From NCBI GenBank assembly GCA_031547595.1, contig JAVBRU010000082.1, positions 1 through 28,090 of the forward strand: a DNA stretch of 28,090 bases, given 5' to 3'. The translations under genes and the position numbers were made by a program. This stretch comes from JAVBRU01 sp031547595. GTDB lineage: Bacteria > Bacillota > Clostridia > Christensenellales > Aristaeellaceae. Positions 1-7,555 of the stretch are shown here, one piece after another (the first letter of the stretch is position 1; every line of letters begins with the position of its first letter). Under the pieces are notes generated by a model. That model did not search any database and was not told where the DNA came from. It saw only the letters and a program-made list of their open reading frames with translations.

Positions 1-382
1 CCAGCGTTTCGCCCGGCGGCACGAAATAGCGGACCGTCACGGCGAGGCCGTTTTTCTCGCCCGTGATCGCCGTGTAGCCGAGGCCGTGGCGGCATTCGTA
101 GCGGTCGAGGGGCGCGCGCGTGGGCTTCCAGCCGGGGTTCCAGAGGGAGCCGCCGTCGTTGAGGTAGAGGTAACGGCCGTTACTGTCGAGGGGGATGTTG
201 TTGTAGCGGTAGCGCGTCAGGCGCAGCAGCCGTGCATCCTTATAGAAGCTATACCCGCCACTGGTGTTGCTGTACAGCGAGAAAAAATCTTCGCTGCCCA
301 GATAGTTGATCCAGGGGTAGGGCGTGTCCGGCCGGGTGATCACAAACTCCGAGTGCGCGTCATCGAAAAATCCGTACGTCAT
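1..382 (-). CDS. GH94 cellobiose/cellodextrin phosphorylase, N-terminal part (cut by window edge)
   Basis: Reading the minus strand from the ATG at 380-382 gives 127 codons that run off the left edge. The protein begins MTYGFFDDAHSEFVITRPDT and continues with PWINYLGSEDFFSLYSNTSG, GGYSFYKDARLLRLTRYRYN and YECRHGLGYT. This is the characteristic N-terminal beta-sandwich of glycoside hydrolase family 94 (cellobiose phosphorylase type), which is about 800 residues long when complete. Known family enzymes split cellobiose or cellodextrins with phosphate to glucose-1-phosphate plus glucose or a shorter oligomer in the cytoplasm. A GGAGGG ribosome site lies just upstream (about 386-391). It is the last visible gene of the lacI/ABC transporter operon, which supports import followed by phosphorolysis. 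The catalytic domain lies outside the window, so cellobiose versus cellodextrin, laminaribiose or chitobiose specificity cannot be settled. Confidence 0.88.
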   Translation of the reverse strand, partial: MTYGFFDDAHSEFVITRPDTPYPWINYLGSEDFFSLYSNTSGGYSFYKDARLLRLTRYRYNNIPLDSNGRYLYLNDGGSLWNPGWKPTRAPLDRYECRHGLGYTAITGEKNGLAVTVRYFVPPGETL

Positions 383-407
383 AAGTGCCCTCCAAATGAT
401 GAAAACT

Positions 408-1283
408 TTAACCCTTAACGCTTCCCAGGGATACGCCGCGCACAATAAATTTGGACAGCAGCAGATAGACGATAATGATCGGGATGATGGACAGCGTGAT
501 CATCATGTACACCTGCCCCATGTCAAACTTCAGCCAGTCCGCACTGCGCAGCTGCGCAATCAGGATGGGCAGCGTTTTTTTGCTGGCGCTTTTGAGCACC
601 AGCACCGGCACAAAGTAGTTGTTCCAGGAGGACACGAAGGAGAAGATTGCCTGCACAGCAATGGCGGCCTTCATGATGGGCAGCACGATGATGTTGAAGG
701 TGACAAACTCGCCCGAGCCATCGATGCGCGCGGCCTCCACAATGGCGTTTGGCAGCGCACCCTCCATGTACTGCTTCATAAAGAAGAACACGACCGGCGA
801 TGCGATGGAGGGAATGATCAAGGGCAGATAGCTGTCCATCCAGCCCCAGCCGCTGATCATGCTGAGGAAACCCAGCACGCCCACCTGGCTTGGCACCATC
901 ATGATCAGCAGGATGAACTTGAACGCCACGTTCTTGAGCTTAAAATCATACGCGTGGATGGCAAAGGCTGTGAGCGTGGAAAAGTATGTGGTCAGTGCCG
1001 CTGTGCAGGCCGATACAAACAGGCTGTTGAACATCGCCGTCCACACTGGCAGCTGCGCGTTGTTCATCAGCGACGCCCAGTTTTTCGCAAACGACTTGCC
1101 CGGCAGGAAAGAGAAGCCGGACTGAATCTGCGCATGGTTGCGGGTGGAGTTTACGATCAGCACATAGAAGAAGAACAGGCACAGGAAGGACAGTATGGCC
1201 AGCACCGTATAGGCCAGAATGCGCCTGAAGGTGAGCGATACCTTTTGCTTTGTGGTCAGATTGCTTTTGATTTCGGTGGTCAT
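408..1283 (-). CDS. Carbohydrate ABC transporter permease, MalG-like (CUT1)
   Basis: A 291-residue inner-membrane protein with about six hydrophobic segments, the first near residues 22-45. The cytoplasmic EAA loop near residues 180-205 reads IVEAARIDGSGEFVTFNIIV, followed by LPIMKAA; this loop is known to dock to the transport ATPase. Length and the C-terminal LSKFIVRGVSLGSVKG ending are normal for MalG/LacG-type permeases. Its ATG overlaps the stop of the MalF-like gene in an ATGA arrangement, so the two are translationally coupled. No ATPase gene is visible nearby; many Firmicutes CUT1 systems borrow a shared MsmK/UgpC-type ATPase encoded elsewhere. The phosphorylase immediately downstream suggests a beta-glucan disaccharide or oligosaccharide as substrate (inference). 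Confidence 0.93.
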   Translation of the reverse strand: MTTEIKSNLTTKQKVSLTFRRILAYTVLAILSFLCLFFFYVLIVNSTRNHAQIQSGFSFLPGKSFAKNWASLMNNAQLPVWTAMFNSLFVSACTAALTTYFSTLTAFAIHAYDFKLKNVAFKFILLIMMVPSQVGVLGFLSMISGWGWMDSYLPLIIPSIASPVVFFFMKQYMEGALPNAIVEAARIDGSGEFVTFNIIVLPIMKAAIAVQAIFSFVSSWNNYFVPVLVLKSASKKTLPILIAQLRSADWLKFDMGQVYMMITLSIIPIIIVYLLLSKFIVRGVSLGSVKG

Positions 1284-2227
1284 GATCTGACACCGCCCTT
1301 CTGCAGCTTTCTCTCTTCGCGCTGCTCGGCAGTGAGCGAGCTGTACACCAGCATGCTGAGCACCGATGTGACGATAAACAGAATCACCGACAGCGCGCCG
1401 CCCAGGCCGTAGTTCTTGCTCTTGCCGATGTAGTTGTTCAGCAGCATGATCAGCGTCATGGTGGTGCGGTTGGGGTTGCCGTTGCCGTTGGTCAGGATTT
1501 GCGGCACGTCAAACATCTGCAAGCCGCCAATCAGCGAGGTGATGAGCGTATACGCCATAATGGGCTTGATCAGCGGGATGGTGACGCGCCAGAAGCTTTG
1601 CCATGCGCTGGCGCCGTCAATCTGCGCCGCCTCGAACATGCTGGTATCAATGCCCATGATCGCCGCCATCAAAATGATGGTGGTATTGCCAAACCACATC
1701 ATGAAGTTCATAAACCCGATCAACCCCTGCACGCCCTCCTGGTACACCAGGAAGCGGTACGGCTCTAGGCCAATGGATTGCATGATGCTGTTGATGGGGC
1801 CGCCGTCCGAGAACAGGGCGAAGAACAGCATGGCAAATGCACTGGCCATGATGAGGTTGGGCATGTAAATGACCGTCTTGAAGAAAGACTGGCCCTTGAT
1901 TTTCAAATTTAAGTCGGTAAACCACACCGCCAGCAGCAGCGACACCACGATTTGCGGGATGAAGCCAATCAGCCAGATGCGGATGGTGTTCCACAGGTAT
2001 TTGAGCAGGTCAACATCCTTGAACAGCTTCAGGTAGTTGTCAAGGCCGATGTAGTTGGGGCCTACCTGCTTGAGGCCGGACATGTAGTTCTCAAAGAAAG
2101 AGTTATAGAAGGTCCGAAACAGGGGAATGAGCGTGAAGACCGTGAAGGTCAGAAAAAATGGGATCAGGAAGATATATCCCCACTTGGCATAGCTGACGGA
2201 CTTGTGCCTTTTCTGAATCTGTGCCAT
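1280..2227 (-). CDS. Carbohydrate ABC transporter permease, MalF-like (CUT1)
   Basis: A 315-residue membrane protein starting with a short basic cytoplasmic stretch (MAQIQKRHKSVSYAKWGYIF) and a first membrane helix near residues 17-38. The EAA loop, SMFEAAQIDGASAWQSFWRV followed by TIPLIKP, fits the family consensus EAAxxDGA very well. It pairs with the MalG-like protein to form the transmembrane channel of the importer. The start is supported by a GAGG element nine bases upstream of the ATG. It is separated from the upstream binding-protein gene by 268 bases rich in stem-loops, which probably set the relative amounts of binding protein and permease. The downstream gene overlaps by four bases. 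Confidence 0.93.
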   Translation of the reverse strand: MAQIQKRHKSVSYAKWGYIFLIPFFLTFTVFTLIPLFRTFYNSFFENYMSGLKQVGPNYIGLDNYLKLFKDVDLLKYLWNTIRIWLIGFIPQIVVSLLLAVWFTDLNLKIKGQSFFKTVIYMPNLIMASAFAMLFFALFSDGGPINSIMQSIGLEPYRFLVYQEGVQGLIGFMNFMMWFGNTTIILMAAIMGIDTSMFEAAQIDGASAWQSFWRVTIPLIKPIMAYTLITSLIGGLQMFDVPQILTNGNGNPNRTTMTLIMLLNNYIGKSKNYGLGGALSVILFIVTSVLSMLVYSSLTAEQREERKLQKGGVRS

Positions 2228-2250
2228 TTGGATACCTCACATATCGTAAT

Positions 2251-2280
2251 CCGAAAAAATGAAGGGATTCATTTTTTCGG
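2251..2280. repeat. 13-bp perfect stem-loop upstream of the permease gene
   Basis: The arms at 2251-2263 and 2268-2280 are perfectly complementary around a four-base loop. It lies 24 bases before the MalF-like start codon. No U-rich tail follows on the minus strand, so it is more likely an mRNA-stabilising or translation-modulating hairpin than a complete terminator. Confidence 0.7.
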
Positions 2281-2285
2281 GATGC

Positions 2286-2327
2286 ATCATTTTGTTGTGA
2301 TGTTATACATCACGGCCACAAAATGAT
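2286..2327. repeat. Two-part stem-loop between binding-protein and permease genes
   Basis: A 10-bp outer stem (2286-2295 with 2318-2327) and a 6-bp inner stem (2297-2302 with 2308-2313) enclose a five-base loop; the right arm carries a small bulge. It is the second hairpin upstream of the permease gene. Confidence 0.6.
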
Positions 2328-2385
2328 ATAGGAAGCGGCATTTCAGCCGCTCCTCGGGGCGGCAGAGCCACCCCTGCGGATTACA

Positions 2386-2411
2386 TATGAAGGGGCAGCG
2401 GCCCCTTCATA
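2386..2411. repeat. 11-bp perfect GC-rich stem-loop
   Basis: Arms 2386-2396 and 2401-2411 are perfectly complementary with a four-base loop, in the gap between the binding-protein and MalF-like genes. A weaker 6-bp stem (2334-2339 with 2346-2351) lies just beyond it toward the permease. Confidence 0.6.
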
Positions 2412-2444
2412 CATCCCCAGGTAAAATGAAAAGCTCTTGATGGT

Positions 2445-2480
2445 CTTTGGGGGCATGGCGGAACCGCCACGCCCCCAAAG
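2445..2480 (-). terminator. Strong hairpin just after the binding-protein gene (partial terminator or 3' stabiliser)
   Basis: A 17-bp stem with a single G-U wobble and a two-base loop, 15 bases past the stop codon of the sugar-binding protein gene. No clear U run follows immediately on the minus strand. The best reading is a 3'-end stabiliser or leaky terminator that lets the binding protein be made in excess over the permeases, as is known for many mal-type operons. Confidence 0.5.
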
Positions 2481-2495
2481 AGGAAAGGGTAAGGA

Positions 2496-3773
2496 TTAGT
2501 AAGACAGTTCGGGATGAATTTCGGTCACAGCCATGAAGTAGTTGGCCCACGCGGTATCCAGATCCACGATGCCGTTGAAGTAGTCCGCCATGTTGGCCTG
2601 GAGCTTCTCGGTGCAGGTCTGGTCGTAGGGGCTGATGGCAGCGCGCTCGATCTTCTGCGCGTTGTCCAGCATCATGCTCACAAAGTTCTGGCCACCCAGG
2701 AACGCGCTGCCAAAGTCGCTGGCGGCGATTTCTTCCATAGCGGCAACATGGTTGGTGAAGTCGTTGTAGGTCTGAGCGATGCCCACGAGAACGTCCTTAT
2801 CGCAGGTCATTTTCAGCATGATATCCTTCACGATATCGAGGTTCTGGGAGGAGGAGGAAGCGCAAATCCAGGTGCCGCCCCAGGAGAAGCCCTGAGGACC
2901 GGCGCAGAACGCCCACTCGCCCCAGCTGCCGTTGCCCAGTTCTGCGGGCGCGTCAGCATCTTCGAGGGTCCAGCCAGCCAGGCAGAAATCGATGAACCAG
3001 CCGGGGCCAAAGTAGCCAAACACCTTGCCGTCCTTGCGGGCGCCGGCGCCGGACTCGGCAGACCATACGTTGGCCTTGTTGTTATAGCCAAGATCGGTGT
3101 ATTCCTTGGTCTGGGCGATCCACTGCTCAATGGCAGCGTCTTTTTGAATCACGCCATCCACAACCCAGGGGCCGCTCATGTTGTCGGCGAATACGCGGTA
3201 TGCATCGTCGTAGCCGGAAACCATGAAGTAGCCGGCGGCCTTCATCTTGGCAGCCACATCGTCAAACTTCGCCCAGTCGGCGATCAGGGCCTGCACTTCG
3301 GCGGGGTCATCGGTGCCAAGCACTTCGATGGCGTAGTCGCGGCGATAGATGAAACCGGCGGGGCATGCCTGCCACGAAACGCCCTTGAGAGCGCCGTCAA
3401 CAGTCATGATGTCCTTGGTGTAGCCATACATGTTGGCGGTATCTTCCGCGGTGAGGCCCACATCAGCATACACGTCGAGGGAGTAGGCGGAATCGCAATA
3501 TTTGAGCGCGTAGTCCGCTTCCACCAGGAAGATGTCCACCTGGGAGCCGCTGAGCAGCGCTTCGTCCAGAGCATTCTGGTACGCGTTGTCTTGGTTGGGG
3601 GTGATCACGAATTCTACGGTATAGCCGGCGGGCACTTCATAGAACGCTTCGAAACGGGTCTGGAATTCGTCGTTCCAGCAGTAGATTTTGATGACCTTGG
3701 TGTCTTCCGCCAAGGACAGGGCAGTGGGAACAAGCAGCAGCACGACCAGGAGCAATGCGATGAACTTCTTCAT
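2496..3773 (-). CDS. Extracellular sugar-binding protein of ABC transporter (SBP family 1)
   Basis: A 425-residue protein with a clear Sec signal peptide (MKKFIALLLVVLLLVPTALS, then LAED) and no lipobox Cys at the cleavage region. The mature part begins VIKIYCWNDEFQTRFEAFYE, typical of MalE-like solute-binding proteins, and is rich in Trp and Tyr as expected for carbohydrate contact. It captures the sugar outside the membrane and delivers it to the two permeases encoded next. The start is firm: AAGGAGGG lies seven bases before the ATG. It lies 59 bases after the LacI-type gene, with a small CAGCA/TGCTG dyad at 3803-3814 in the gap. Substrate is inferred from the GH94 gene in the same operon. 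The lack of a lipid anchor is unusual for a Gram-positive binding protein; retention could be by an uncleaved signal. Confidence 0.9.
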   Translation of the reverse strand: MKKFIALLLVVLLLVPTALSLAEDTKVIKIYCWNDEFQTRFEAFYEVPAGYTVEFVITPNQDNAYQNALDEALLSGSQVDIFLVEADYALKYCDSAYSLDVYADVGLTAEDTANMYGYTKDIMTVDGALKGVSWQACPAGFIYRRDYAIEVLGTDDPAEVQALIADWAKFDDVAAKMKAAGYFMVSGYDDAYRVFADNMSGPWVVDGVIQKDAAIEQWIAQTKEYTDLGYNNKANVWSAESGAGARKDGKVFGYFGPGWFIDFCLAGWTLEDADAPAELGNGSWGEWAFCAGPQGFSWGGTWICASSSSQNLDIVKDIMLKMTCDKDVLVGIAQTYNDFTNHVAAMEEIAASDFGSAFLGGQNFVSMMLDNAQKIERAAISPYDQTCTEKLQANMADYFNGIVDLDTAWANYFMAVTEIHPELSY

Positions 3774-3832
3774 TAGGATACCCTCCTTATTATTTTAATC
3801 CCCAGCAAATGCTGAGATGATTAACAAATGGA

Positions 3833-4846
3833 TTACTGCGGTGCAGCCACCGTTTCGCCCTCTATCAATGTGCAGGGGATCACGATGGTTTCCGGTATGG
3901 TGGTCTTGGGGCTTTCGATCAGCTGGGTCAATGTGCGCGCGGCCTCTGTGCCCATCAGCACGGTGTCTTGCTTGATGGTGGTCAGCTTGGGCTTGATCAG
4001 TTGGGTGAGCGCGATGCCGTCATAGCCGGTAATCGATATATCCTCCGGCACTTTCAGCCCCATTTCGCCTGCTGCTTCCAGCGCGCCCAGCGCGGCAAAG
4101 TCGTCGCTGACAAGGATGCAGGTGGGGCGGTTTGGCTGCTGCAAAAGCTGCTTGGCCGCCTCGTAGACAGAAGCAGGGTCGTTGTAGTGGCATTCCTTCA
4201 GCCAGTGCTCCGGGATATCCAATCCCAGGCTTTGCGCTGTGCGGTGGAAGGAGACGAGGCGCATGTCGGTCACCGTGCTCCTGCGCCCATGGATGTAGGC
4301 GATGCGGCGGTGCCCCTTGCCGTACACATGGCGCACCAGCATGTCGATGCCCTGGATGTTGTCGGACTGGATGCACATGCGTCCGTTGAACTGGTGGTCG
4401 ATGGTGACCAGCGGCAGTTTGCTGCCCGCAAGCTGGATCACTTCGGGGTTCCAGAAATCGATGCAGGCGATGCAGATGCCATCCACCTCGCGATACCGAC
4501 AATGCTCCAGATACGTCATTTGCGTAGAGCCGATGTTGTGGCTGATAAAGGTGACATCATAGCCCCGGCGCTCGGCCTCCTGCTTGAAGCTCTCCAGCAC
4601 CGTGGAAAAGAACGCGTGGGTGAGGCCGCTGTGCTTATCATCGCTGAACAGCACGCCCAGATTGTAGCTTTGCTTGGCCTTGAGTGCACGGGCATGGGCG
4701 TTGGGGATATAGCCCGCTTCCTTGGCGGCAGCGACAACCAGGCTTCGCGTTTCCTCGCTGATCTCGGCATAGCCGTTGAGGGCTTTGCTAACTGTAGAAA
4801 CGGATAATCCGCACCGGGCAGCCAGCTCCCGGATCGTCACCTCCAT
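3833..4846 (-). CDS. LacI-family transcriptional repressor
   Basis: The N-terminus carries the LacI helix-turn-helix and hinge (TIRELAARCGLSVSTVSKAL, then NGYAEISEETRSLV), followed by a periplasmic-binding-protein-like effector domain (YNLGVLFSD, VDGICIACIDFWNP, GYDGIALTQ). Length of about 337 residues is normal. I place the start at the ATG 4844-4846, giving MEVTIREL; an in-frame ATG at 4861 would add five residues. Neither has a good ribosome site, and the predicted transcript start is close to both. It heads the transporter/phosphorylase operon, so it most likely represses it until a sugar inducer binds, and a palindromic operator over its own promoter indicates autoregulation. Confidence 0.92.
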   Translation of the reverse strand: MEVTIRELAARCGLSVSTVSKALNGYAEISEETRSLVVAAAKEAGYIPNAHARALKAKQSYNLGVLFSDDKHSGLTHAFFSTVLESFKQEAERRGYDVTFISHNIGSTQMTYLEHCRYREVDGICIACIDFWNPEVIQLAGSKLPLVTIDHQFNGRMCIQSDNIQGIDMLVRHVYGKGHRRIAYIHGRRSTVTDMRLVSFHRTAQSLGLDIPEHWLKECHYNDPASVYEAAKQLLQQPNRPTCILVSDDFAALGALEAAGEMGLKVPEDISITGYDGIALTQLIKPKLTTIKQDTVLMGTEAARTLTQLIESPKTTIPETIVIPCTLIEGETVAAPQ

Positions 4847-4866
4847 GCTGAAACAACACATCGCTT

Positions 4867-4884
4867 TACTAAAACGTTTTCGTA
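4867..4884. promoter_or_regulatory. LacI-type operator
   Basis: The 18-base element TACTAAAACGTTTTCGTA is palindromic around a central CG with a single mismatched pair. The AAAACGTTTT core is of the type bound by LacI/GalR-family repressors. It spans the expected transcription start of the repressor gene, so binding would block its own transcription. Confidence 0.6.
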
Positions 4885-4889
4885 GCCTG

Positions 4890-4918
4890 ATTATAATACA
4901 TATCTCCTAAAAATGCAA
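4890..4918 (-). promoter_or_regulatory. Sigma-A-type promoter for the lacI-type gene
   Basis: On the minus strand a perfect TATAAT (4890-4895) lies 17 bases downstream of a weak -35, TTGCAT (4913-4918). The start would fall near 4883, on the operator edge. The surrounding 4862-5076 stretch is AT-rich and holds no gene. Confidence 0.55.
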
Positions 4919-5076
4919 CCCCTTTTTTACCCTTTTTTTATTTTATTGTGTTGGATAGCTGATTGATTACCACATTATGCATCTTTTCGGATTGATATGC
5001 ATAAAAAATGGCCAAAACAACGAATACGTTTTCTTAATTATTACCATGGGATAATTGGGCATATAATAGAAGGAAA

Positions 5077-5105
5077 TTGACAGGTTTGAGCAGAAATGAT
5101 AAACT
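5077..5105 (+). promoter_or_regulatory. Candidate promoter of the hypothetical gene
   Basis: A perfect TTGACA at 5077-5082 is spaced 17 bases from TAAACT (5100-5105), preceded by the extended -10 TG. The predicted start falls at about 5112, just at the ribosome site, leaving a very short leader. An alternative -10 TATAAT lies at 5062-5067 but lacks a good -35. Confidence 0.4.
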
Positions 5106-5125
5106 GGCAAAAAGGAGGACCGCAT

Positions 5126-5626
5126 ATGCGTTATATTTCTGTCAACGAGCTGAATTGCTTTTCATACCACGATACGCTTGTTGAGGGTATCTGTTTTATT
5201 GGGGATAAGATGGTTTGGAACGTATCTGACCTGAATGCCACAACCGAAAATACACAAAATGATCATCCGGTTGACATGTGCATCCAGCACGCTTCCATGG
5301 AGTTTGAGGACGCGAGAATATGTAAAATTATCATCAGATATCACGAACCCCTCAGTCCTGACGACAAAAAAATAACAGGGGAGAACCTTTATACCGCTTT
5401 GCCTGATGAATATGAGGATATTGTTCAACGAAATCTGCTGCAGGCCTGTTATCTTGATTGTGCGTACGACCTGATTCAGACAGAGGATGGCAGCTATCGG
5501 TTTTCGTTTGGAATAAATGCTACGGATTACTACGAAATGACGATTTCTTTTTCCAAAGCCACCATCAGCTGGGACGAATACAAAGGCGTCGCATGGTATG
5601 AAGGCTCTGGATACAAAAAGCGATAG
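5126..5626 (+). CDS. Hypothetical protein, 166 aa
   Basis: I do not recognise the family. The start is set by AAAGGAGG at 5111-5118 before the ATG at 5126, giving MRYISVNELNCFSYHDTLVE; an in-frame upstream ATG at 5096 has no ribosome site. The product is acidic, has no signal peptide or membrane helix, and is rich in Tyr, Asp and Glu, which suggests a compact cytoplasmic beta-rich protein. It is a single-gene unit that diverges from the lacI operon and converges on the sigma/regulator operon. Its base composition is more AT-rich than the neighbours, a hint of acquisition. Proteins with these traits are often immunity-like or accessory genes, but nothing here shows that directly. Confidence 0.65.
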   Translation: MRYISVNELNCFSYHDTLVEGICFIGDKMVWNVSDLNATTENTQNDHPVDMCIQHASMEFEDARICKIIIRYHEPLSPDDKKITGENLYTALPDEYEDIVQRNLLQACYLDCAYDLIQTEDGSYRFSFGINATDYYEMTISFSKATISWDEYKGVAWYEGSGYKKR

Positions 5627-5669
5627 GTTGAACGGGCGAAAGACGCCTCCTCTCAAAAAATCCACTAAC

Positions 5670-5709
5670 AAAAACATAGGGCTACTTTGCATCTTCGCAA
5701 AATAGCCCC
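5670..5709 (-). terminator. Intrinsic terminator of the sigma/regulator operon
   Basis: A 12-bp stem with one wobble pair (5679-5690 with 5697-5708) and a six-base loop is followed on the minus strand, after four bases, by a run of five U. It lies 17 bases past the regulator stop codon. On the plus strand the tail is not U-rich. Confidence 0.75.
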
Positions 5710-5725
5710 TGCTGTTATTGAGCCG

Positions 5726-7555
5726 TTACCCGTTGGACGCCTGCTGCTTTTTGATGGAAATGATCGTCCCGGACGAAGAATCGATCTCTACGGTATACAG
5801 CTCGTCCCGCCCGCCCTCAAAAGCAATCCGGATGATCCATTTGTATTGCGTCGCATCCGACACATCAAAATCATAGGAGATCACAGCCTGCGCTACTTCA
5901 TCGTCCTTTATTTTGCAGTTCTTTTTGACAGCCTGTTTTGCTGCCTCAATGGCCCCATCCAGAGGCATGTCCAGCACGCCGGGGGTGCCGTGGTAATACT
6001 GCGTACGGTCGTAGCCCGCGTTTCGGTATAAGGTATCGTATGCGGCGCGCTGCTCAAAGCTCATATCCCACAGCCCGTCCACCTCGTCCAGGATCGCCTT
6101 GGCGGCGGTGCGAAGCCGCGCATAACAGTTGTATTCGTAGGCGCTCCACAGCACAGCTTCGCGCCAAGGCTCGCACGCGCCCTGCTTGGCGTATTGCTGC
6201 TGAAGCTCCCAGGTGCTGCTCAGCGCTTCCCCTGTTTGCCCCTCCAGAAGAATGGCATACTTGCCCACCTTGGCAGGGTTGTAATTGTTGGAAGTAAAGG
6301 TGACGCACACCTGGTTATCCGGCCTGTGCTCTACTGCCGCATTGAAGTAGGCGGCCACCGCCTCGTCAAAGCCATAGACGCGCTGCATTTCCTGCCAGGC
6401 CGCGCGGATGGATTGTTCCTCTGATGCCGTGAAGAGCTCCTTTTCGTCTGCTGTCACTGCGCCGTCCTCTTTGTAATAGCCGCAAAGCTGCACCGCTTGG
6501 GAAGGAGACCATAGCTCTACCACGTATTTTTCGCCTCCATCAGGATGATACAGTTCGATTATCCACAACCTTTCGTCCCAAACCGCGGTTTCAAACAACC
6601 ATAGCTGCTGTGTATAGCCTGCAAGGGTATCCGCCGGCACGTCATACTTTTCTGTGATGCTGGCCATGGCCAGGGTGACCGCTTCGGCCTCGGGCAGATC
6701 ATCCTCGCCGGGCAAGACATTCAGCACATTGTCATCCATGGGGTATCCCGTATCCACATACAGCTGATCCAGCTTTGCCTTATCCGCAAGAGACCAGGCG
6801 GCATAATCGCCCAGTTCTGCTTCCATGGCAGCTTTCTCTTCGTCATATTCTTCACCAAATGTCTGCAAACGGTCCAGCAGCGCCGCACGCCACACGTTCG
6901 CATACCAGTTGTCGGGCTGCAAGTCTGCCGCATCGTGCGACCACGTGGCCGAAACCACCTCGCCTGTGGACGCCGCGATCCGCACTTCATAGCTGCCCAC
7001 GGCATCGGCATACTGGCGGGGCGTATAGGACACCTGCCAAACAGGCGGCGAAGCCTCGTCGCCCGGAACAAACGAAACCGTCCTGTCAAACCAGGCAAAT
7101 GTCTGGTATGAGAATGCATACTTCTCCTGCAGTGCTTCCCGCGCGAGCTTGCTTTCCACCAGGATTTCATCGCACAGCCTCCCCTCGTCTTCTGCTGTCA
7201 AGTTTGCATCGGCCAGTAGCGTAGCCTTTTCATCAGGGATTTCTATGCCGCTTTCAGCCATCGTTTCTATCAGCGCCCTTTTTTCCGCCAGCGTCCAGGT
7301 GGATAAGTTTCCTTTGTCCTGCTGCAATTTTGCCGCTTGCTTGAAAAACACATCCGAATATGTGATGGCCAGCGCAATACCTGCCACAAGCACCAGCAGC
7401 ACGGCCAGCACAAGCATGGCCGAAACCTTTCTTTTCACTTTTACTCCTCCATTGATTTTCTGGAAAACCTCTTCTTCCAGGTGGGGGTTTTCCTGCATGC
7501 CGGACAAACGGTCATCAATGATCTGCCGTATCGAAACGCTATCATTCCTGGCCAT
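5726..7555 (-). CDS. Membrane-anchored regulator of the ECF sigma factor, with repeated PepSY-like modules
   Basis: The 609-residue protein starts at the ATG 7553-7555, preceded by GGAGGGAGGG; an earlier in-frame start (7600) would lie deep in the sigma gene. Residues 1-43 are cytoplasmic (MARNDSVSIRQIIDDRLSGM...), residues 44-65 form one membrane helix, and the rest should be outside. The outer part repeats: strand/turn units at about 189-202 (YEVRIAASTGEVVS), 344-357, 433-446 and 587-600 (YTVEIDSSSGTIIS) resemble the PepSY fold. Helical spacers at about 86, 253 and 496 share W-[TSD]-[LM]-[AS]. The gene overlaps the sigma gene by 14 bases, the usual layout of a sigma with its anti-sigma. The N-terminus is not a classical zinc-binding anti-sigma (no HxxxCxxC), so the inhibitory role is inferred from position and topology. 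Confidence 0.75.
   Translation of the reverse strand: MARNDSVSIRQIIDDRLSGMQENPHLEEEVFQKINGGVKVKRKVSAMLVLAVLLVLVAGIALAITYSDVFFKQAAKLQQDKGNLSTWTLAEKRALIETMAESGIEIPDEKATLLADANLTAEDEGRLCDEILVESKLAREALQEKYAFSYQTFAWFDRTVSFVPGDEASPPVWQVSYTPRQYADAVGSYEVRIAASTGEVVSATWSHDAADLQPDNWYANVWRAALLDRLQTFGEEYDEEKAAMEAELGDYAAWSLADKAKLDQLYVDTGYPMDDNVLNVLPGEDDLPEAEAVTLAMASITEKYDVPADTLAGYTQQLWLFETAVWDERLWIIELYHPDGGEKYVVELWSPSQAVQLCGYYKEDGAVTADEKELFTASEEQSIRAAWQEMQRVYGFDEAVAAYFNAAVEHRPDNQVCVTFTSNNYNPAKVGKYAILLEGQTGEALSSTWELQQQYAKQGACEPWREAVLWSAYEYNCYARLRTAAKAILDEVDGLWDMSFEQRAAYDTLYRNAGYDRTQYYHGTPGVLDMPLDGAIEAAKQAVKKNCKIKDDEVAQAVISYDFDVSDATQYKWIIRIAFEGGRDELYTVEIDSSSGTIISIKKQQASNG

Noticed and set aside
2514..3776. 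A 420-codon plus-strand frame opposite the sugar-binding protein gene
   Set aside because: The opposite strand carries a clear binding protein with signal peptide and ribosome site; this frame is its shadow.
3968..4807. A 279-codon plus-strand frame opposite the LacI-type gene
   Set aside because: No family content; the LacI helix-turn-helix and effector domain lie on the minus strand.
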